NCBI GenBank assembly: GCA_964574875.1
Contig: CAZNOX010000001.1
Span: 62,001-126,000 of the forward strand
Direction: 5' to 3'
DNA: 64,000 nucleotides
Source of the DNA: DSCS01 sp035391585
Lineage (GTDB): Bacteria > Macinerneyibacteriota > Macinerneyibacteria > Macinerneyibacteriales > DSCS01
The notes below the pieces were generated by a model. That model was not told where the DNA came from. It ran no database searches and saw only the letters and a program-made list of their open reading frames with translations. How positions within the stretch are numbered: position 1 is the stretch's first letter; the number at the start of each line of letters is the position of its first letter. A program made the position numbers and the translations under genes. Positions 35,147-43,993 of the stretch are shown in pieces.

Positions 35147-35878
35147 CTAAAAAGGAAGGATGGCCCCGATCTCAAAAAAGCTCCCCTGGTTATCCGGATC
35201 TTCAAGATCCCAGGCGTATCCCCCGCCCACAGTGAAAAACCCGGTGCTGATACGCCCCAGGACTCCCGCTGTGGCCACTGAGCCGTCGGCTTCCAGACGT
35301 CCCTGGTCGAAAAAGGCTGTGTCGATGAAGAGAGCTCCTTCTGCGATACTGTAATTGTAGCGGATCTCTCCGCTCAAGGCCCCGATGAGACGGCTGGGGA
35401 TATCAGTGTTCAGCCCCCTGACGGTGACTCTTTTGTCATACCGGAAGCCTGTAAAGGGTTCCTGAAACGAGTGGTTCTCGCTCCGGATCCGGGGAAGGTC
35501 CTGGGGAGCAGGTTCTCCCCATTGTTTATGCACTTCCCCATAGAGTGAGACGACAAAGGGGGAGATCCTGCGAACCAGATAGGCATCGCATTTCAGGTAG
35601 GTGGACAGATCTCTCTCTCCCGCGAAGGGAAGCGAAAAGGCGATCCCTGTATGAACTCCCGTCTCATGATAGGGGTAAAAAAGGCGGGGATGGCTGTTCT
35701 TGTAGATATAAGAAAAATAGAGATAGGGGTCACTGTAATCCCTGGGAAGCTGAGTCTCATCTCCCGAAAACGAATCCCCGTTGAGGATGTCGGCCTTCCG
35801 GTACCCCCCTCCCGTTTCGAAGATCCGTGTCACATAGCGGTTATGCGGATGATCCACGGGGAGGGAGAGAGAGAGAGA
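35147..35878 (-). pseudogene. C-terminal outer-membrane barrel part of a frameshifted gene
   Basis: This reading frame continues the peptidase/propeller gene at 35841-37898 after a frame change near the (TC)7 repeat. It encodes a beta-rich C-terminal domain of about 240 residues: 'NRYVTRIFETGGGYRKADI', 'HTGIAFSLPFAGERD', 'FTVGGGYAWDLEDP' and a terminal '...GAILPF'. The last-residue Phe is the usual signal for outer-membrane barrel assembly. It has no start codon or ribosome binding site of its own at the junction, so it is not an independent gene. With one more TC unit the two parts would join into one protein of about 917 residues. Confidence 0.75.
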
Positions 35879-37898
35879 TCTGCCCCCCGCTGATTCGCTG
35901 TCGAAGTTCTTTTGAAAGATAATCTTCTGTGCTGTCTCCATGGGACCAGGCCGAGATCCCGATATCAAAGGCTGTGCTCTTATTGGTATAGGAGATATTA
36001 TAGAAGATATCCTCCCAGTTGGCATCATCGATCCCGGCAAAGACCTGAAATGTATGCCATCCCATGGGTTCGGAAAAGACGGTCATGAACCCCGGGTAGA
36101 CCTCTTCGTCCATATAGAGGGGAAGAAAACTGATGAGACGAAGATTCCTGAAGGGGCGGTACGGGCCGTTGAAGGCCCCCTCTTCGGGGATATTCTGATT
36201 CAGGGAAGCCCGGGGCTTGATGGTCATCCAGGCAGGACGGTCCACATCCCGGGTGACATCGGGTTCTCTGTGGGGGTCGATGAGGCACACGCGCATGGAA
36301 GAGCGCTCACGTGAGCTGATGCACAGGATGCCGTCATCTGTCCATTGCACGGGTTTTAGAAATCCCCTCTGCCGTGTCACCTGCCTCAGAGAGCCGTCTT
36401 TGATCTCCACTCTGAAGAGGGACGCTCTCTCCCTGTCATCCATGGCGAAGAGGACCGTCTGCTCATCAGGGGAGACCACCGGTGAAAACGGACGCTGGGG
36501 AAGCGGAAAGAGCTGAGCTGTCTCTGAAGGAATGTCGTAAAGGAAAAGATAGTATCTTCGTTCAGAAGGATGAAAGAGCGCCGCAGCCAGTGTGGACCCT
36601 TGTCCGGTGAGATCATAGATCTCTTCTCCGGAAAGAGGACTGAAAAGGGTCACGGGCTCTCCGTTCCCCCCTGTCCGGGCAATCACGGCGGTTCCGTGTC
36701 CGGTATTCCTGAGGTAATAGAGCGTCCCGTTCATGGACACGGGATCGAAAGCGCGTTCATCCCGTGTCAACGCTCTCTCTCCGTGTCCCTGTTTGGAAAG
36801 GAAATAGATGTCGCTGTAAAGAGATCCGTGTTTTCCCCGGATGGTCTTACCGTAGTAGAACCCCTTCTCATCGGCGAAGATTTTGCCGAAAAAGGGCTGT
36901 TCCGTGATCCGTTTCAGTCTCTGCCGGCGGGGGTCATACACATAGAGCCCCTGAGCCGGTTCCTTTGTCTTCCGTGTCCCCGTGATGATGAACCGGCCGT
37001 CTGCGGCCATGAGGCCATCCAGGACGTCAAAAGAGGGGATCTCAAGGTCTTCAGAGATCTCTGAAAGGCTTTCCAGGGAATCGGCCTTCTCCCTATAGTA
37101 CTGTTCCATGGCCTTTCTCCAGCGCTTCGTGTAATCCTTGTAGGATTCGCCGAAACTCTCTTCGAAGGCCTTTTTAAAAAGAAACGTTCCGAAAAAATCA
37201 CGTCTTTTAAAGAGACGGCCGAATTCGGCCGCCTTTTCAGGATGCTCGGCATAGAGAGTGCGGATCTGGGAAAATCCCTTGGCGTAGAGAAGAGGGCCGT
37301 CATCAGGCGTGATCCCCCATGTCTTCCATGAGCTGAAGAGTGCTGCGTTTTCCAGCCAGCGCTCTCCCCTCATGAGCCCCCAGGGCTCTAAAGCAAAAAA
37401 CTGAGCATAACCTTCATGGACTTCAGCGGGGACATCCAGGGACGGGCCGAAGATATTCGTCCAGGATTTGGTGTTTTCAAAGATGAGGGCATGGACCATC
37501 TCATGGGCGATGACCTTTTCAAGCCAGGGCTGGTCCCCGGTGAAGTGGTCCAGATAACGTGAGGGAGAGACCCAGATGAAAAAGTATCCGTAGGGAAGTG
37601 TGGCTCCATTGGCGATATCGTCCACATCGGAGATGAAGATGGAATATTTCTTTTTGAAAGAGAGCCCCAGGTTTTTCTCATGCATGGCATAGACCTGTTC
37701 ACTGATGCCCCCCGCTTCACGGGCTGTCTCTTCAAGGCCGGTGCTGTAAATGATCCGGAAGTTCTCTGTCTCATAGACCCGCCAGGTGAGCTCGGGATGA
37801 TTCCTGTGATTCATGAGGGAGAATGTTCCCAATCCCGCTACCGGGACTGCCGCCAGGAGAAAGAGGACACCACAGAGAGCAATTCGTTTCAAGACCAT
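35841..37898 (-). CDS. Exported zinc metallopeptidase with beta-propeller (5' part of a frameshifted gene)
   Basis: Residues 1-24 form a signal peptide. Residues about 40-290 are a gluzincin-type peptidase with the zinc motif 'AHEMVHALIF' (His132, Glu133, His136) and a third-ligand candidate in 'EVHEGYAQFF' (Glu162). Residues about 300-570 repeat TolB/PD40-like propeller blades ('VVSPDEQTVLFAMDD', 'WTDDGILCISS'). A beta-strand region begins the barrel, then the frame stops in 'ISLSLPPRGSSA'. The remainder lies in another frame at 35147-35878. As read, the barrel is truncated, so the product may be secreted to the periplasm rather than inserted in the outer membrane. It lies 27 bases after pepF. 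Confidence 0.8.
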   Translation of the reverse strand: MVLKRIALCGVLFLLAAVPVAGLGTFSLMNHRNHPELTWRVYETENFRIIYSTGLEETAREAGGISEQVYAMHEKNLGLSFKKKYSIFISDVDDIANGATLPYGYFFIWVSPSRYLDHFTGDQPWLEKVIAHEMVHALIFENTKSWTNIFGPSLDVPAEVHEGYAQFFALEPWGLMRGERWLENAALFSSWKTWGITPDDGPLLYAKGFSQIRTLYAEHPEKAAEFGRLFKRRDFFGTFLFKKAFEESFGESYKDYTKRWRKAMEQYYREKADSLESLSEISEDLEIPSFDVLDGLMAADGRFIITGTRKTKEPAQGLYVYDPRRQRLKRITEQPFFGKIFADEKGFYYGKTIRGKHGSLYSDIYFLSKQGHGERALTRDERAFDPVSMNGTLYYLRNTGHGTAVIARTGGNGEPVTLFSPLSGEEIYDLTGQGSTLAAALFHPSERRYYLFLYDIPSETAQLFPLPQRPFSPVVSPDEQTVLFAMDDRERASLFRVEIKDGSLRQVTRQRGFLKPVQWTDDGILCISSRERSSMRVCLIDPHREPDVTRDVDRPAWMTIKPRASLNQNIPEEGAFNGPYRPFRNLRLISFLPLYMDEEVYPGFMTVFSEPMGWHTFQVFAGIDDANWEDIFYNISYTNKSTAFDIGISAWSHGDSTEDYLSKELRQRISGGQISLSLPPRGSSA
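35865..35878. repeat. Dinucleotide repeat (GA)7 / coding-strand (TC)7
   Basis: Seven GA copies on the plus strand lie exactly where the two reading frames of the surface-protein gene meet. One extra copy (or two fewer) would restore a continuous frame reading '...GGQISLSLSLPVDHP...'. A neighbouring run of six C (35882-35887) is the other possible shift site. Confidence 0.8.
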
Positions 37899-37925
37899 GA
37901 AGGCTCCTTTTTTTCAATCAGGGTT

Positions 37926-39647
37926 TCACTTCAATTCACTCAGGGCTTTTTTTGTAAACTCGACGATATCTTTGAGATAAGACCTGTTAAAATGGAACTG
38001 GAGCCCCGCTGTCTCGTAAAGGTCCTCTACCGGGCAGGAATAACCCAAAGCGAGAAAGGCATCATACTCTTTCAGTGTGGACTCCTTCCCCTGTGTCTTA
38101 TAGTTCCTGTAGAGAGCCAGAGCCCCCAGCTGGGCCATACCGTATTCGATGTAGTAGAAGGGAACTTCGAAGATATGGAGCTGATACATCCAGCTGATGA
38201 TCTTTTCTGTCTCAAGCCCGCTCCAGTCCACACCGGGGTTGAAACGGTCCATGAGCCCCGAAAAGAAGGCGTCCCGCTCTTTGACTGTGTGCTCAGGGTG
38301 CGTGTAGATCCACTGCTGGAAGGCATCCACGATCATGCACCAGGGGAGAAACTTCAAAGCTCCTTCAAGCTCGTCGCGCCTGGCTTTTTCCAGGTCAGAG
38401 GCATCATTGTAGAAGTGTCCCCAGTAATCCATGGTCAAAAACTCCATTCCCATGGACGCCAGCTCGGCGACTTCGCTGGGAGTATGAAGATACGGGGTGA
38501 TGGTGATGTCGCGTGTGGCAAAAGTATGCATGGCATGCCCGGATTCATGAAGCAGCGTGACCACATCCCTGTGCAGCCCCACGGCATTCATGAAGATAAA
38601 GGGCGCTTTTGTCTCAGCCAGGGGGTAGTTGTACCCTCCGGGGGCTTTGCCTTTCCGGTTCTCCAAATCAAGGAGCCCGGTGTTCTTCATCATCTCCAGT
38701 TTTGCTGCATAATCGGTCTTCACGTCTTTCAGGACACGGATGGCCCCGTCGATGAGCTCTTCGGAATCCTGAAACGGTTTCAAAGTCTTTCCGTCCAGGT
38801 CCACGGAGGTATCCCAGGGACGGACAGAATCCACACCCAGAGCCTTTCGGCGCTCTTCATTGAGTTGTCTCAGGAAAGGAATGACTTCGTGCTCCACAGC
38901 ATCGTGAAAAGCCATGATATCGACAGGACTATAGGAAAAGCGCCCCAACTCGCGATGTTTATAATCACGGTAATTATCAAAGCCGGCGTTGTGAGCCTGT
39001 TTGATACGGACCTCTTTCAACTGGTCGAAGAGAGAGTCCAGCTTCTCTTTGGCTGACCCCAGGGTCTCCATCCTGAGACGCCAGGCTTTTTCACGGATAT
39101 CCCTGTGAGGATCTTTGAGATAGACCCCGAGCTGAGAGAGTGTCTTCTCCTCCCCGTCGAAAGGGGCTGTGAGTTGAGAGTTGATCGCTCCGTACTTGGT
39201 GGAGAGTTCTGATTCCTTCACCTGGAGAGGGATATTCTCCTCCCGGTAAAGCTCCATATCGTTGGCGATGATCTTTTGAAGATGGCCGAACTTCTCCCGG
39301 GGAAGCTTTTGAAAATAATCATTTTCATAGATCTTCTTTTTGAACGCGAAATCATAGGGTTTCATCTGTGAGACCACAGAAGCATAGAAGGTGTGAAAAG
39401 CCTTCCCCTTCTCCTCATCGTCAGCAAAACGAGTCATGGCGATGTAGCGGCGGGCGGCCTCTTCATGGACGATGTTTTCAAGCTCCCCGTATTTTTCAAG
39501 AAAAGTGATGAGCTCCCCTTCTGAACTCAGGGCTTCACCCGTCATCTCCTCAAGAAGAGGTTTCACTTCTTCCCATGACGAGATATCAAGGTCTTCGCTG
39601 AAATATCGGCGTTGCGGTTTTTCGATTTTTTTATCCGTGACGATCAT
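37926..39647 (-). CDS. pepF: Oligoendopeptidase F (M3 family)
   Basis: The 573-residue cytoplasmic zinc peptidase has the M3 motif 'TLLHESGHAMHTF' followed at the expected distance by 'ELASMGMEFLTMDYW', which provides the third zinc ligand. It has the 'DYKHRELGRFSYS' and 'GGYNYPLAETKAPFIFMN' regions of the PepF branch. It degrades short peptides. AAAGGA precedes the ATG; serS ends three bases upstream. Confidence 0.93.
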   Translation of the reverse strand: MIVTDKKIEKPQRRYFSEDLDISSWEEVKPLLEEMTGEALSSEGELITFLEKYGELENIVHEEAARRYIAMTRFADDEEKGKAFHTFYASVVSQMKPYDFAFKKKIYENDYFQKLPREKFGHLQKIIANDMELYREENIPLQVKESELSTKYGAINSQLTAPFDGEEKTLSQLGVYLKDPHRDIREKAWRLRMETLGSAKEKLDSLFDQLKEVRIKQAHNAGFDNYRDYKHRELGRFSYSPVDIMAFHDAVEHEVIPFLRQLNEERRKALGVDSVRPWDTSVDLDGKTLKPFQDSEELIDGAIRVLKDVKTDYAAKLEMMKNTGLLDLENRKGKAPGGYNYPLAETKAPFIFMNAVGLHRDVVTLLHESGHAMHTFATRDITITPYLHTPSEVAELASMGMEFLTMDYWGHFYNDASDLEKARRDELEGALKFLPWCMIVDAFQQWIYTHPEHTVKERDAFFSGLMDRFNPGVDWSGLETEKIISWMYQLHIFEVPFYYIEYGMAQLGALALYRNYKTQGKESTLKEYDAFLALGYSCPVEDLYETAGLQFHFNRSYLKDIVEFTKKALSELK

Positions 39648-39650
39648 GAT

Positions 39651-40937
39651 TTAATCCTTTCGTTTCAGAATAGTCGTTTTTCCGTTCATATAGGGCTGGA
39701 GTGCTTCGGGTATGCTCACAGACCCGTCAGCGTTCTGATAGTTCTCCATCACGGCGATGAGGAGACGTCCCACAGCCAGGGCCGAACCGTTGAGGGTATG
39801 GACAAATTCATTTTTTCCCGATTCGTTCTTATACCGGATCCCGGCCCGTCGGGCTTGAAAATCTTCAAAGTTGGTACAGGATGAGACTTCCCTGTACCGT
39901 TCCTGTGACGGGATCCAAGCTTCGATGTCATAAGTCTTGGCTGATGAAAAACTCATGTCCCCGGTGCAAAGAAGAAGGACCCGATACGGGATCTTCAAAG
40001 CCTCAAGGACTTGCGCTGCATCCCGGACCAGTATCTCAAGCGCTTCGTAGGACTCCTCAGGGCGGACAAAGTTGACCAGTTCGACTTTATGAAACTGGTG
40101 CTGCCGCAGGATCCCCCGGACATCTTTTCCATGTGAAAACTTCTCCCTGCGGAAACAGGGCGTGTGTGATGTCACCTTGACAGGAAGAGAATCCGGAGGG
40201 AGGATCTCCCTGGCGAAGAGATTGGTCAGGGGGACTTCCGCCGTGGGAATGAGAAAAAGGTCATCTTCTTCCAGCCTGTAGAGATCGTCTTCGAATTTCG
40301 GAAGCTGCCCGGTCCCGGTCATGGCCTCACGGTTGACAAGGAACGGAACACTGTATTCCACATACCCGTGCTGCCGGGTATGCATATCCAGCATAAAATT
40401 GATCAACGCTCTTTCCAGAAGCGCCAGTTCATCTCTTTTGTAGTGAAACCGGGCCTGGGACACTTTGACACCCCGCTCCAGGTCAAGGGCGTTTCCGTGT
40501 TCACCCAGGGTGACATGGTCCAGCACGGGGAAGTCGAATTTCGGAATCTCTCCCCATGTCCTCACCACGACATTCTCCTCTTCTCCGGCTCCGTCGGGAA
40601 CGGAAGGATGAGGGATGTTGGGAAGAGAGAGAAGCATAGTATTCATCTCCTCTTGCACCCTGGCGATGAGGGCATCCTTTTCCTTGATCGTCTCCCCTAT
40701 CCCGCTGATCTGATTCATCACAGGTTCTGTCTCTTTTCCTTCTTTTTTCAGTTGGCCGATCTTTTTCGATGATTCATTGCGTTCACGTTTGAGCTCTTCC
40801 GTAGCCGTGATGGCATCACGTCTCTCTCTGTCCAGGTCGATGAGTCTTGTGATCTCATGGCTGAAATCCTGATTTTTGCGTTTCAGCCCCTCGATGACAT
40901 CAGACGGTTCTTTGACGATTCTTCGAATATCAAGCAT
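39651..40937 (-). CDS. serS: Seryl-tRNA synthetase
   Basis: The 428-residue class II synthetase has an N-terminal coiled-coil arm (about 28-105) that holds tRNA-Ser. Class II motifs are 'RREKFSHGKDVRGILRQHQF' (motif 2) and 'LNGSALAVGRLLIAVMENYQ' (motif 3), with 'SSCTNFEDFQARRAGIRYK'. I place the start at ATG 40937, giving the family N-terminus 'MLDIRRIVKEPSDV'; an ATG at 40946 abuts the Shine-Dalgarno GGAGGAGG and is too close. Confidence 0.95.
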   Translation of the reverse strand: MLDIRRIVKEPSDVIEGLKRKNQDFSHEITRLIDLDRERRDAITATEELKRERNESSKKIGQLKKEGKETEPVMNQISGIGETIKEKDALIARVQEEMNTMLLSLPNIPHPSVPDGAGEEENVVVRTWGEIPKFDFPVLDHVTLGEHGNALDLERGVKVSQARFHYKRDELALLERALINFMLDMHTRQHGYVEYSVPFLVNREAMTGTGQLPKFEDDLYRLEEDDLFLIPTAEVPLTNLFAREILPPDSLPVKVTSHTPCFRREKFSHGKDVRGILRQHQFHKVELVNFVRPEESYEALEILVRDAAQVLEALKIPYRVLLLCTGDMSFSSAKTYDIEAWIPSQERYREVSSCTNFEDFQARRAGIRYKNESGKNEFVHTLNGSALAVGRLLIAVMENYQNADGSVSIPEALQPYMNGKTTILKRKD

Positions 40938-40958
40938 ATTAGTCATCCTCCTCCAGTT

Positions 40959-40987
40959 TTTGTACCATAAAAACCCTCTTTTAGCAA
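40959..40987 (-). promoter_or_regulatory. Possible promoter of the serS-pepF-clpC run
   Basis: On the minus strand TTGCTA (40987-40982), a 17-base spacer and TACAAA (40964-40959). The -10 box is weak. Confidence 0.35.
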
Positions 40988-41011
40988 GGAGAAAGAAAGT
41001 CACCCTTTTCC

Positions 41012-41039
41012 TTGATTTTTTAGATTATCGTTCTATATT
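41012..41039 (+). promoter_or_regulatory. Promoter of the small barrel protein gene
   Basis: TTGATT at 41012-41017, a 16-base spacer and TATATT at 41034-41039, followed by a short leader with AAGGAGG at 41059-41065. Confidence 0.65.
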
Positions 41040-41072
41040 AAATGGAAATGCATTAGCCAAGGAGGTTGTGTT

Positions 41073-41561
41073 ATGAAAAAATGGTTTGTTGTCTTTGTGA
41101 TTCTTCTCTCTGCTGCCGGCCTGGCCCAGGGAGCGTCTAATCTGGCTCTTTCCCGTGCTTCGGTCAAAGCCGGTTACAACTTTGATTTTGAGCAGCTCGT
41201 CATCGGTGCCGATCTCAATATGGGGACTCTGGCCAGAGACCTCTATCTTGTCCCCCAGCTTGAGTTCTCATTGGGCGGAGATTACAGTGTCTTCTCCATT
41301 GACGGCACACTCCAGTACTATTTCCCCACATCAGGGACCATCCGCCCCTATGCCGGCGGAGGGCTCGGATTCCGGACGGTGAGTTGGGATTTCGGCAACG
41401 GCCTTGATGGTTCCGACACCGATTTTGTCCTTTGTGCCTTGGGCGGTGCCGACTTCGATATCGGGAACCCCCGCATGCATCTCTTTACCGATCTGAAGAT
41501 CCGTTTCATGGGTTGGGGCTCCGATATGGGCCTGTGGGTCGGCCTCTCATTCGCCCTGTAG
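41073..41561 (+). CDS. Small outer-membrane beta-barrel protein
   Basis: The 162-residue protein has a clean signal peptide (1-20, 'VVFVILLSAAGLAQG'). The mature part consists of alternating strands with glycine-rich turns ('GTLQYYFPTSGTIRPYAGGGLGFRTVSWDFG', 'LFTDLKIRFMGWG') and ends 'LWVGLSFAL'. The size suggests an eight-stranded OmpA/OmpX-type barrel. It has its own promoter, AAGGAGG and terminator, so it is a monocistronic, probably well-expressed gene. No specific function can be given. Confidence 0.82.
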   Translation: MKKWFVVFVILLSAAGLAQGASNLALSRASVKAGYNFDFEQLVIGADLNMGTLARDLYLVPQLEFSLGGDYSVFSIDGTLQYYFPTSGTIRPYAGGGLGFRTVSWDFGNGLDGSDTDFVLCALGGADFDIGNPRMHLFTDLKIRFMGWGSDMGLWVGLSFAL

Positions 41562-41571
41562 AACCTTCTTA

Positions 41572-41605
41572 TGAGAGAGGGGACATCCCCTCTCTCACCT
41601 CTTTT
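41572..41605 (+). terminator. Rho-independent terminator of the barrel protein gene
   Basis: An 11-base perfect stem (41572-41582 with 41587-41597, loop ACAT) followed by CCTCTTTT. Its 3' arm covers the stop codon of the convergent gpmI gene. Confidence 0.8.
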
Positions 41606-43163
41606 CAATCAGGTTTTGTCCGTCCATCTCCGGCGGGATCTCCAGCCCCATGAGGGTGAGGAGTGTCGGTGCCAGGTCGGCGAGTCTGCCTTTGTCTTTC
41701 AAGATGACATGCTCTTTCTGAAGATCCTTTCGTCGTGAGATCAGGCTGAGCCAGACAGGATTTGTGGTGTGGGCTGTCTGTACCTCTCCCGTCTCGGGAT
41801 CCGCCATCTGTTCGGCATTCCCGTGATCTGCTGTGAGCAGGACCACACCGTCTTTTTCCAGGACTTTGTCCACCACCTGTCCCACAGCCTCATCCACCAC
41901 ATGGCAGGCTTTCACAGCTGCATCAAAGACCCCGGTGTGGCCCACCATATCAGGGTTCGCATAATTAAGGACGATCACATCGTAGATCTCTTTGTCCAAC
42001 GCTTCCAGGACTTTTTCCGTCACCCGGGGCGCCGACATCTCCGGCTGGAGGTCATAGGTGGCCACTTTTGGAGAATCCACAAGGATACGGTCCTCACCGG
42101 GGAAGACAATATCCTGCTGCCCGTTGAAGAAAAAAGTCACATGAGCGTACTTTTCAGTCTCGGCAATTCGGAGCTGGGTCTTCCCGGCCTGGGACAGGAC
42201 CTCTCCCAAAAGGTGATCCATTTTGATGAGAGGGAAGGCCACTGCCACTTCAGCCCGCGACGAGTCGGTGATCCCCTCGTAATATTCCGTCGTGGCCAGG
42301 AAAAAAAAGTCCTTGATGTCGAGGACCGGGAAAGAATCAAAACCGTTCTCAATCAAAGCCCTGGTGATCTCTCTGGCCCGGTCGAAACGGTAATTGAAAA
42401 AGACGAGCCCGTCTCCTTCTCCGAGAGGGGCAAAGCCTGCGACCTTGCGCGGTGTGATAAACTCATCAGTCTCACCCCGGGCGTAAGCATCGTCAACGGC
42501 CGATCCGGCTGACGGAAAGAGATCCGAATCACTCTTGCCCCGGGTGAGCAGGTCGTAAAACCTGCGGACCCGCGCCCACCGGTTATCCCTGTCCATGGCG
42601 TAATAGCGGCCGGTCACCGAAGCAATATGCCCAAGATCCTCTTTTTTCAGGACCTCTTCCAGAGGGGTGATATAATCCATGGCTGACTGCGGGGGAGTGT
42701 CCCTCCCGTCGGTGATCACGTGGACAGCCACCCGGCTGCCGCTGATGCCGTGATCCCGGAATGCACGCAGATAGGCGATCAAATGATCAGAATGGGCATG
42801 GACGCCCTGGTCCTGGACAAGCCCGAAGATATGGATCATTCCGCCGGTCTTCAAGACATGGCCTGTGAGCTTTTCCAGGGCCGGATTCTCAGCGAATCTC
42901 TCTTCCCGGACAGCCTTGCTGATCCGGACAAGATTCTGATAGACCACCCGACCGGCCCCCATGTTCAGATGTCCCACTTCAGAGGACCCCTGATATCCGT
43001 CAGGAAGCCCCACGGCACTCCCGGAAGCTCCGATGAAAGCGACAGGATAGTCTTTGATATATTGATTATGAAAACGGGGACGGCACTGGGTGATGGCGTT
43101 ATACTCCGCTGAAGGATTGTATCCCCATCCGTCACGGATAATGAGCATATAAGGTTTTTTCAT
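41595..43163 (-). CDS. gpmI: 2,3-bisphosphoglycerate-independent phosphoglycerate mutase
   Basis: The 522-residue glycolytic enzyme of the alkaline phosphatase superfamily has 'MLIIRDGWG' with the first metal Asp, and the catalytic Ser in 'GYQGSSEVGHLNMGAGR'. It also has 'HVITDGRDTPP', 'VTGRYYAMDRDNRW', 'LNYANPDMVGHTG' and the C-terminal 'TADHGNAEQM'. It converts 3- to 2-phosphoglycerate. It carries its own promoter. Confidence 0.96.
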   Translation of the reverse strand: MKKPYMLIIRDGWGYNPSAEYNAITQCRPRFHNQYIKDYPVAFIGASGSAVGLPDGYQGSSEVGHLNMGAGRVVYQNLVRISKAVREERFAENPALEKLTGHVLKTGGMIHIFGLVQDQGVHAHSDHLIAYLRAFRDHGISGSRVAVHVITDGRDTPPQSAMDYITPLEEVLKKEDLGHIASVTGRYYAMDRDNRWARVRRFYDLLTRGKSDSDLFPSAGSAVDDAYARGETDEFITPRKVAGFAPLGEGDGLVFFNYRFDRAREITRALIENGFDSFPVLDIKDFFFLATTEYYEGITDSSRAEVAVAFPLIKMDHLLGEVLSQAGKTQLRIAETEKYAHVTFFFNGQQDIVFPGEDRILVDSPKVATYDLQPEMSAPRVTEKVLEALDKEIYDVIVLNYANPDMVGHTGVFDAAVKACHVVDEAVGQVVDKVLEKDGVVLLTADHGNAEQMADPETGEVQTAHTTNPVWLSLISRRKDLQKEHVILKDKGRLADLAPTLLTLMGLEIPPEMDGQNLIEKR

Positions 43164-43183
43164 ATCCCTTCCTTTCGGCCTGT

Positions 43184-43212
43184 ATTATAGAGGAGAAGAG
43201 GGAAAACGGCAA
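43184..43212 (-). promoter_or_regulatory. Promoter of gpmI
   Basis: On the minus strand TTGCCG (43212-43207), a 17-base spacer and consensus TATAAT (43189-43184), about 20 bases before the start codon. Confidence 0.7.
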
Positions 43213-43237
43213 GAGATACGGGAAAAAGAGACAGATC

Positions 43238-43990
43238 CTATAATTCCCTGATATCCAGGATCTCTCCGTCAGGAAAAAAATCGAGAAAAAGGATCTCTTT
43301 GATCTTTTCAGCCACATCCATGGGTTTTTTCAAGGCTCCCGATTTATGAAACTCAATAAACTTGCCCACATAGATAAAATTTTCCCGGGGCTGTTTTCTG
43401 ATCTGCTGCTGCATGTCCGTATCCACGATCCCCGGAGCCAGGCTTAATATCTTGACACGGTCCTCCTCTTTCCGTTCTTTCTGCTCTTCGGCAAAGACCC
43501 GGCTGGCCATATCCAGGCCGGCCTTTGTCGAGCAGTACGAGGACCATCCGTAATAGGGATGTTTTCCCGCTCCTGAAGAGATGTTCAGGATCCTCTTCTC
43601 ACAGCGGAAGGGCTGGGCCTGCCGGACAAACTCATTCATCAGGATGAGGGGAGCTGAAAGGTTGACGTTGACAGCTTCTCCGATCTTCTCCGACTCGATC
43701 TTTCCCAGGGGGCCCACAGGGGCGAGGACAGCGGCATTATTGATCAGGCCGATAAATTCCGGTTCTTCAATATGAGCGAAAATGGACTCCATAAGCCCCG
43801 TCAGCCCTTCAAGACGTGACAGGTCATACGGATAGGTGACGATCCCCCCCACTTTCTCATCGACGGATTCAGCCAGGTCATCCAATCGGGTTCTGGCGAT
43901 ACAATGAAGGACAAAATTCCCGTAGGCTAAAGACTGGACAAGGGCCCGGCCCACACCCCGGGATGCTCCGGTGATAATGACATGCTTCAT
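43238..43990 (-). CDS. Short-chain dehydrogenase/reductase (sepiapterin/benzil reductase-like)
   Basis: The 250-residue Rossmann-fold oxidoreductase has the NADP-binding 'TGASRGVGRAL', 'LINNAAVLAP', the catalytic Ser in 'LNISSGAGKH' and Tyr-x3-Lys in 'YCSTKAGLD', plus 'LAPGIVDTDMQ'. It resembles sepiapterin/benzil reductases such as YueD. The substrate is unknown. AAGGAG precedes the ATG, and it follows the sigma-factor gene by three bases. Confidence 0.85.
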   Translation of the reverse strand: MKHVIITGASRGVGRALVQSLAYGNFVLHCIARTRLDDLAESVDEKVGGIVTYPYDLSRLEGLTGLMESIFAHIEEPEFIGLINNAAVLAPVGPLGKIESEKIGEAVNVNLSAPLILMNEFVRQAQPFRCEKRILNISSGAGKHPYYGWSSYCSTKAGLDMASRVFAEEQKERKEEDRVKILSLAPGIVDTDMQQQIRKQPRENFIYVGKFIEFHKSGALKKPMDVAEKIKEILFLDFFPDGEILDIREL

Positions 43991-43993
43991 TCT

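Noticed and set aside
34007..35281. A 424-codon open frame antisense to clpC
   Set aside because: It crosses the clpC start region and has no domain pattern; ClpC is complete on the minus strand.
35879..36040. Upstream extension of the barrel frame as the start of a separate gene
   Set aside because: The translation before the repeat has no beta pattern and lies over the peptidase frame, which is clearly coding there. The barrel frame is best read as the continuation of that gene.
37680..39056. Long antisense open frame across pepF and the surface-protein gene
   Set aside because: It spans two real genes of opposite strand and encodes no recognisable protein.
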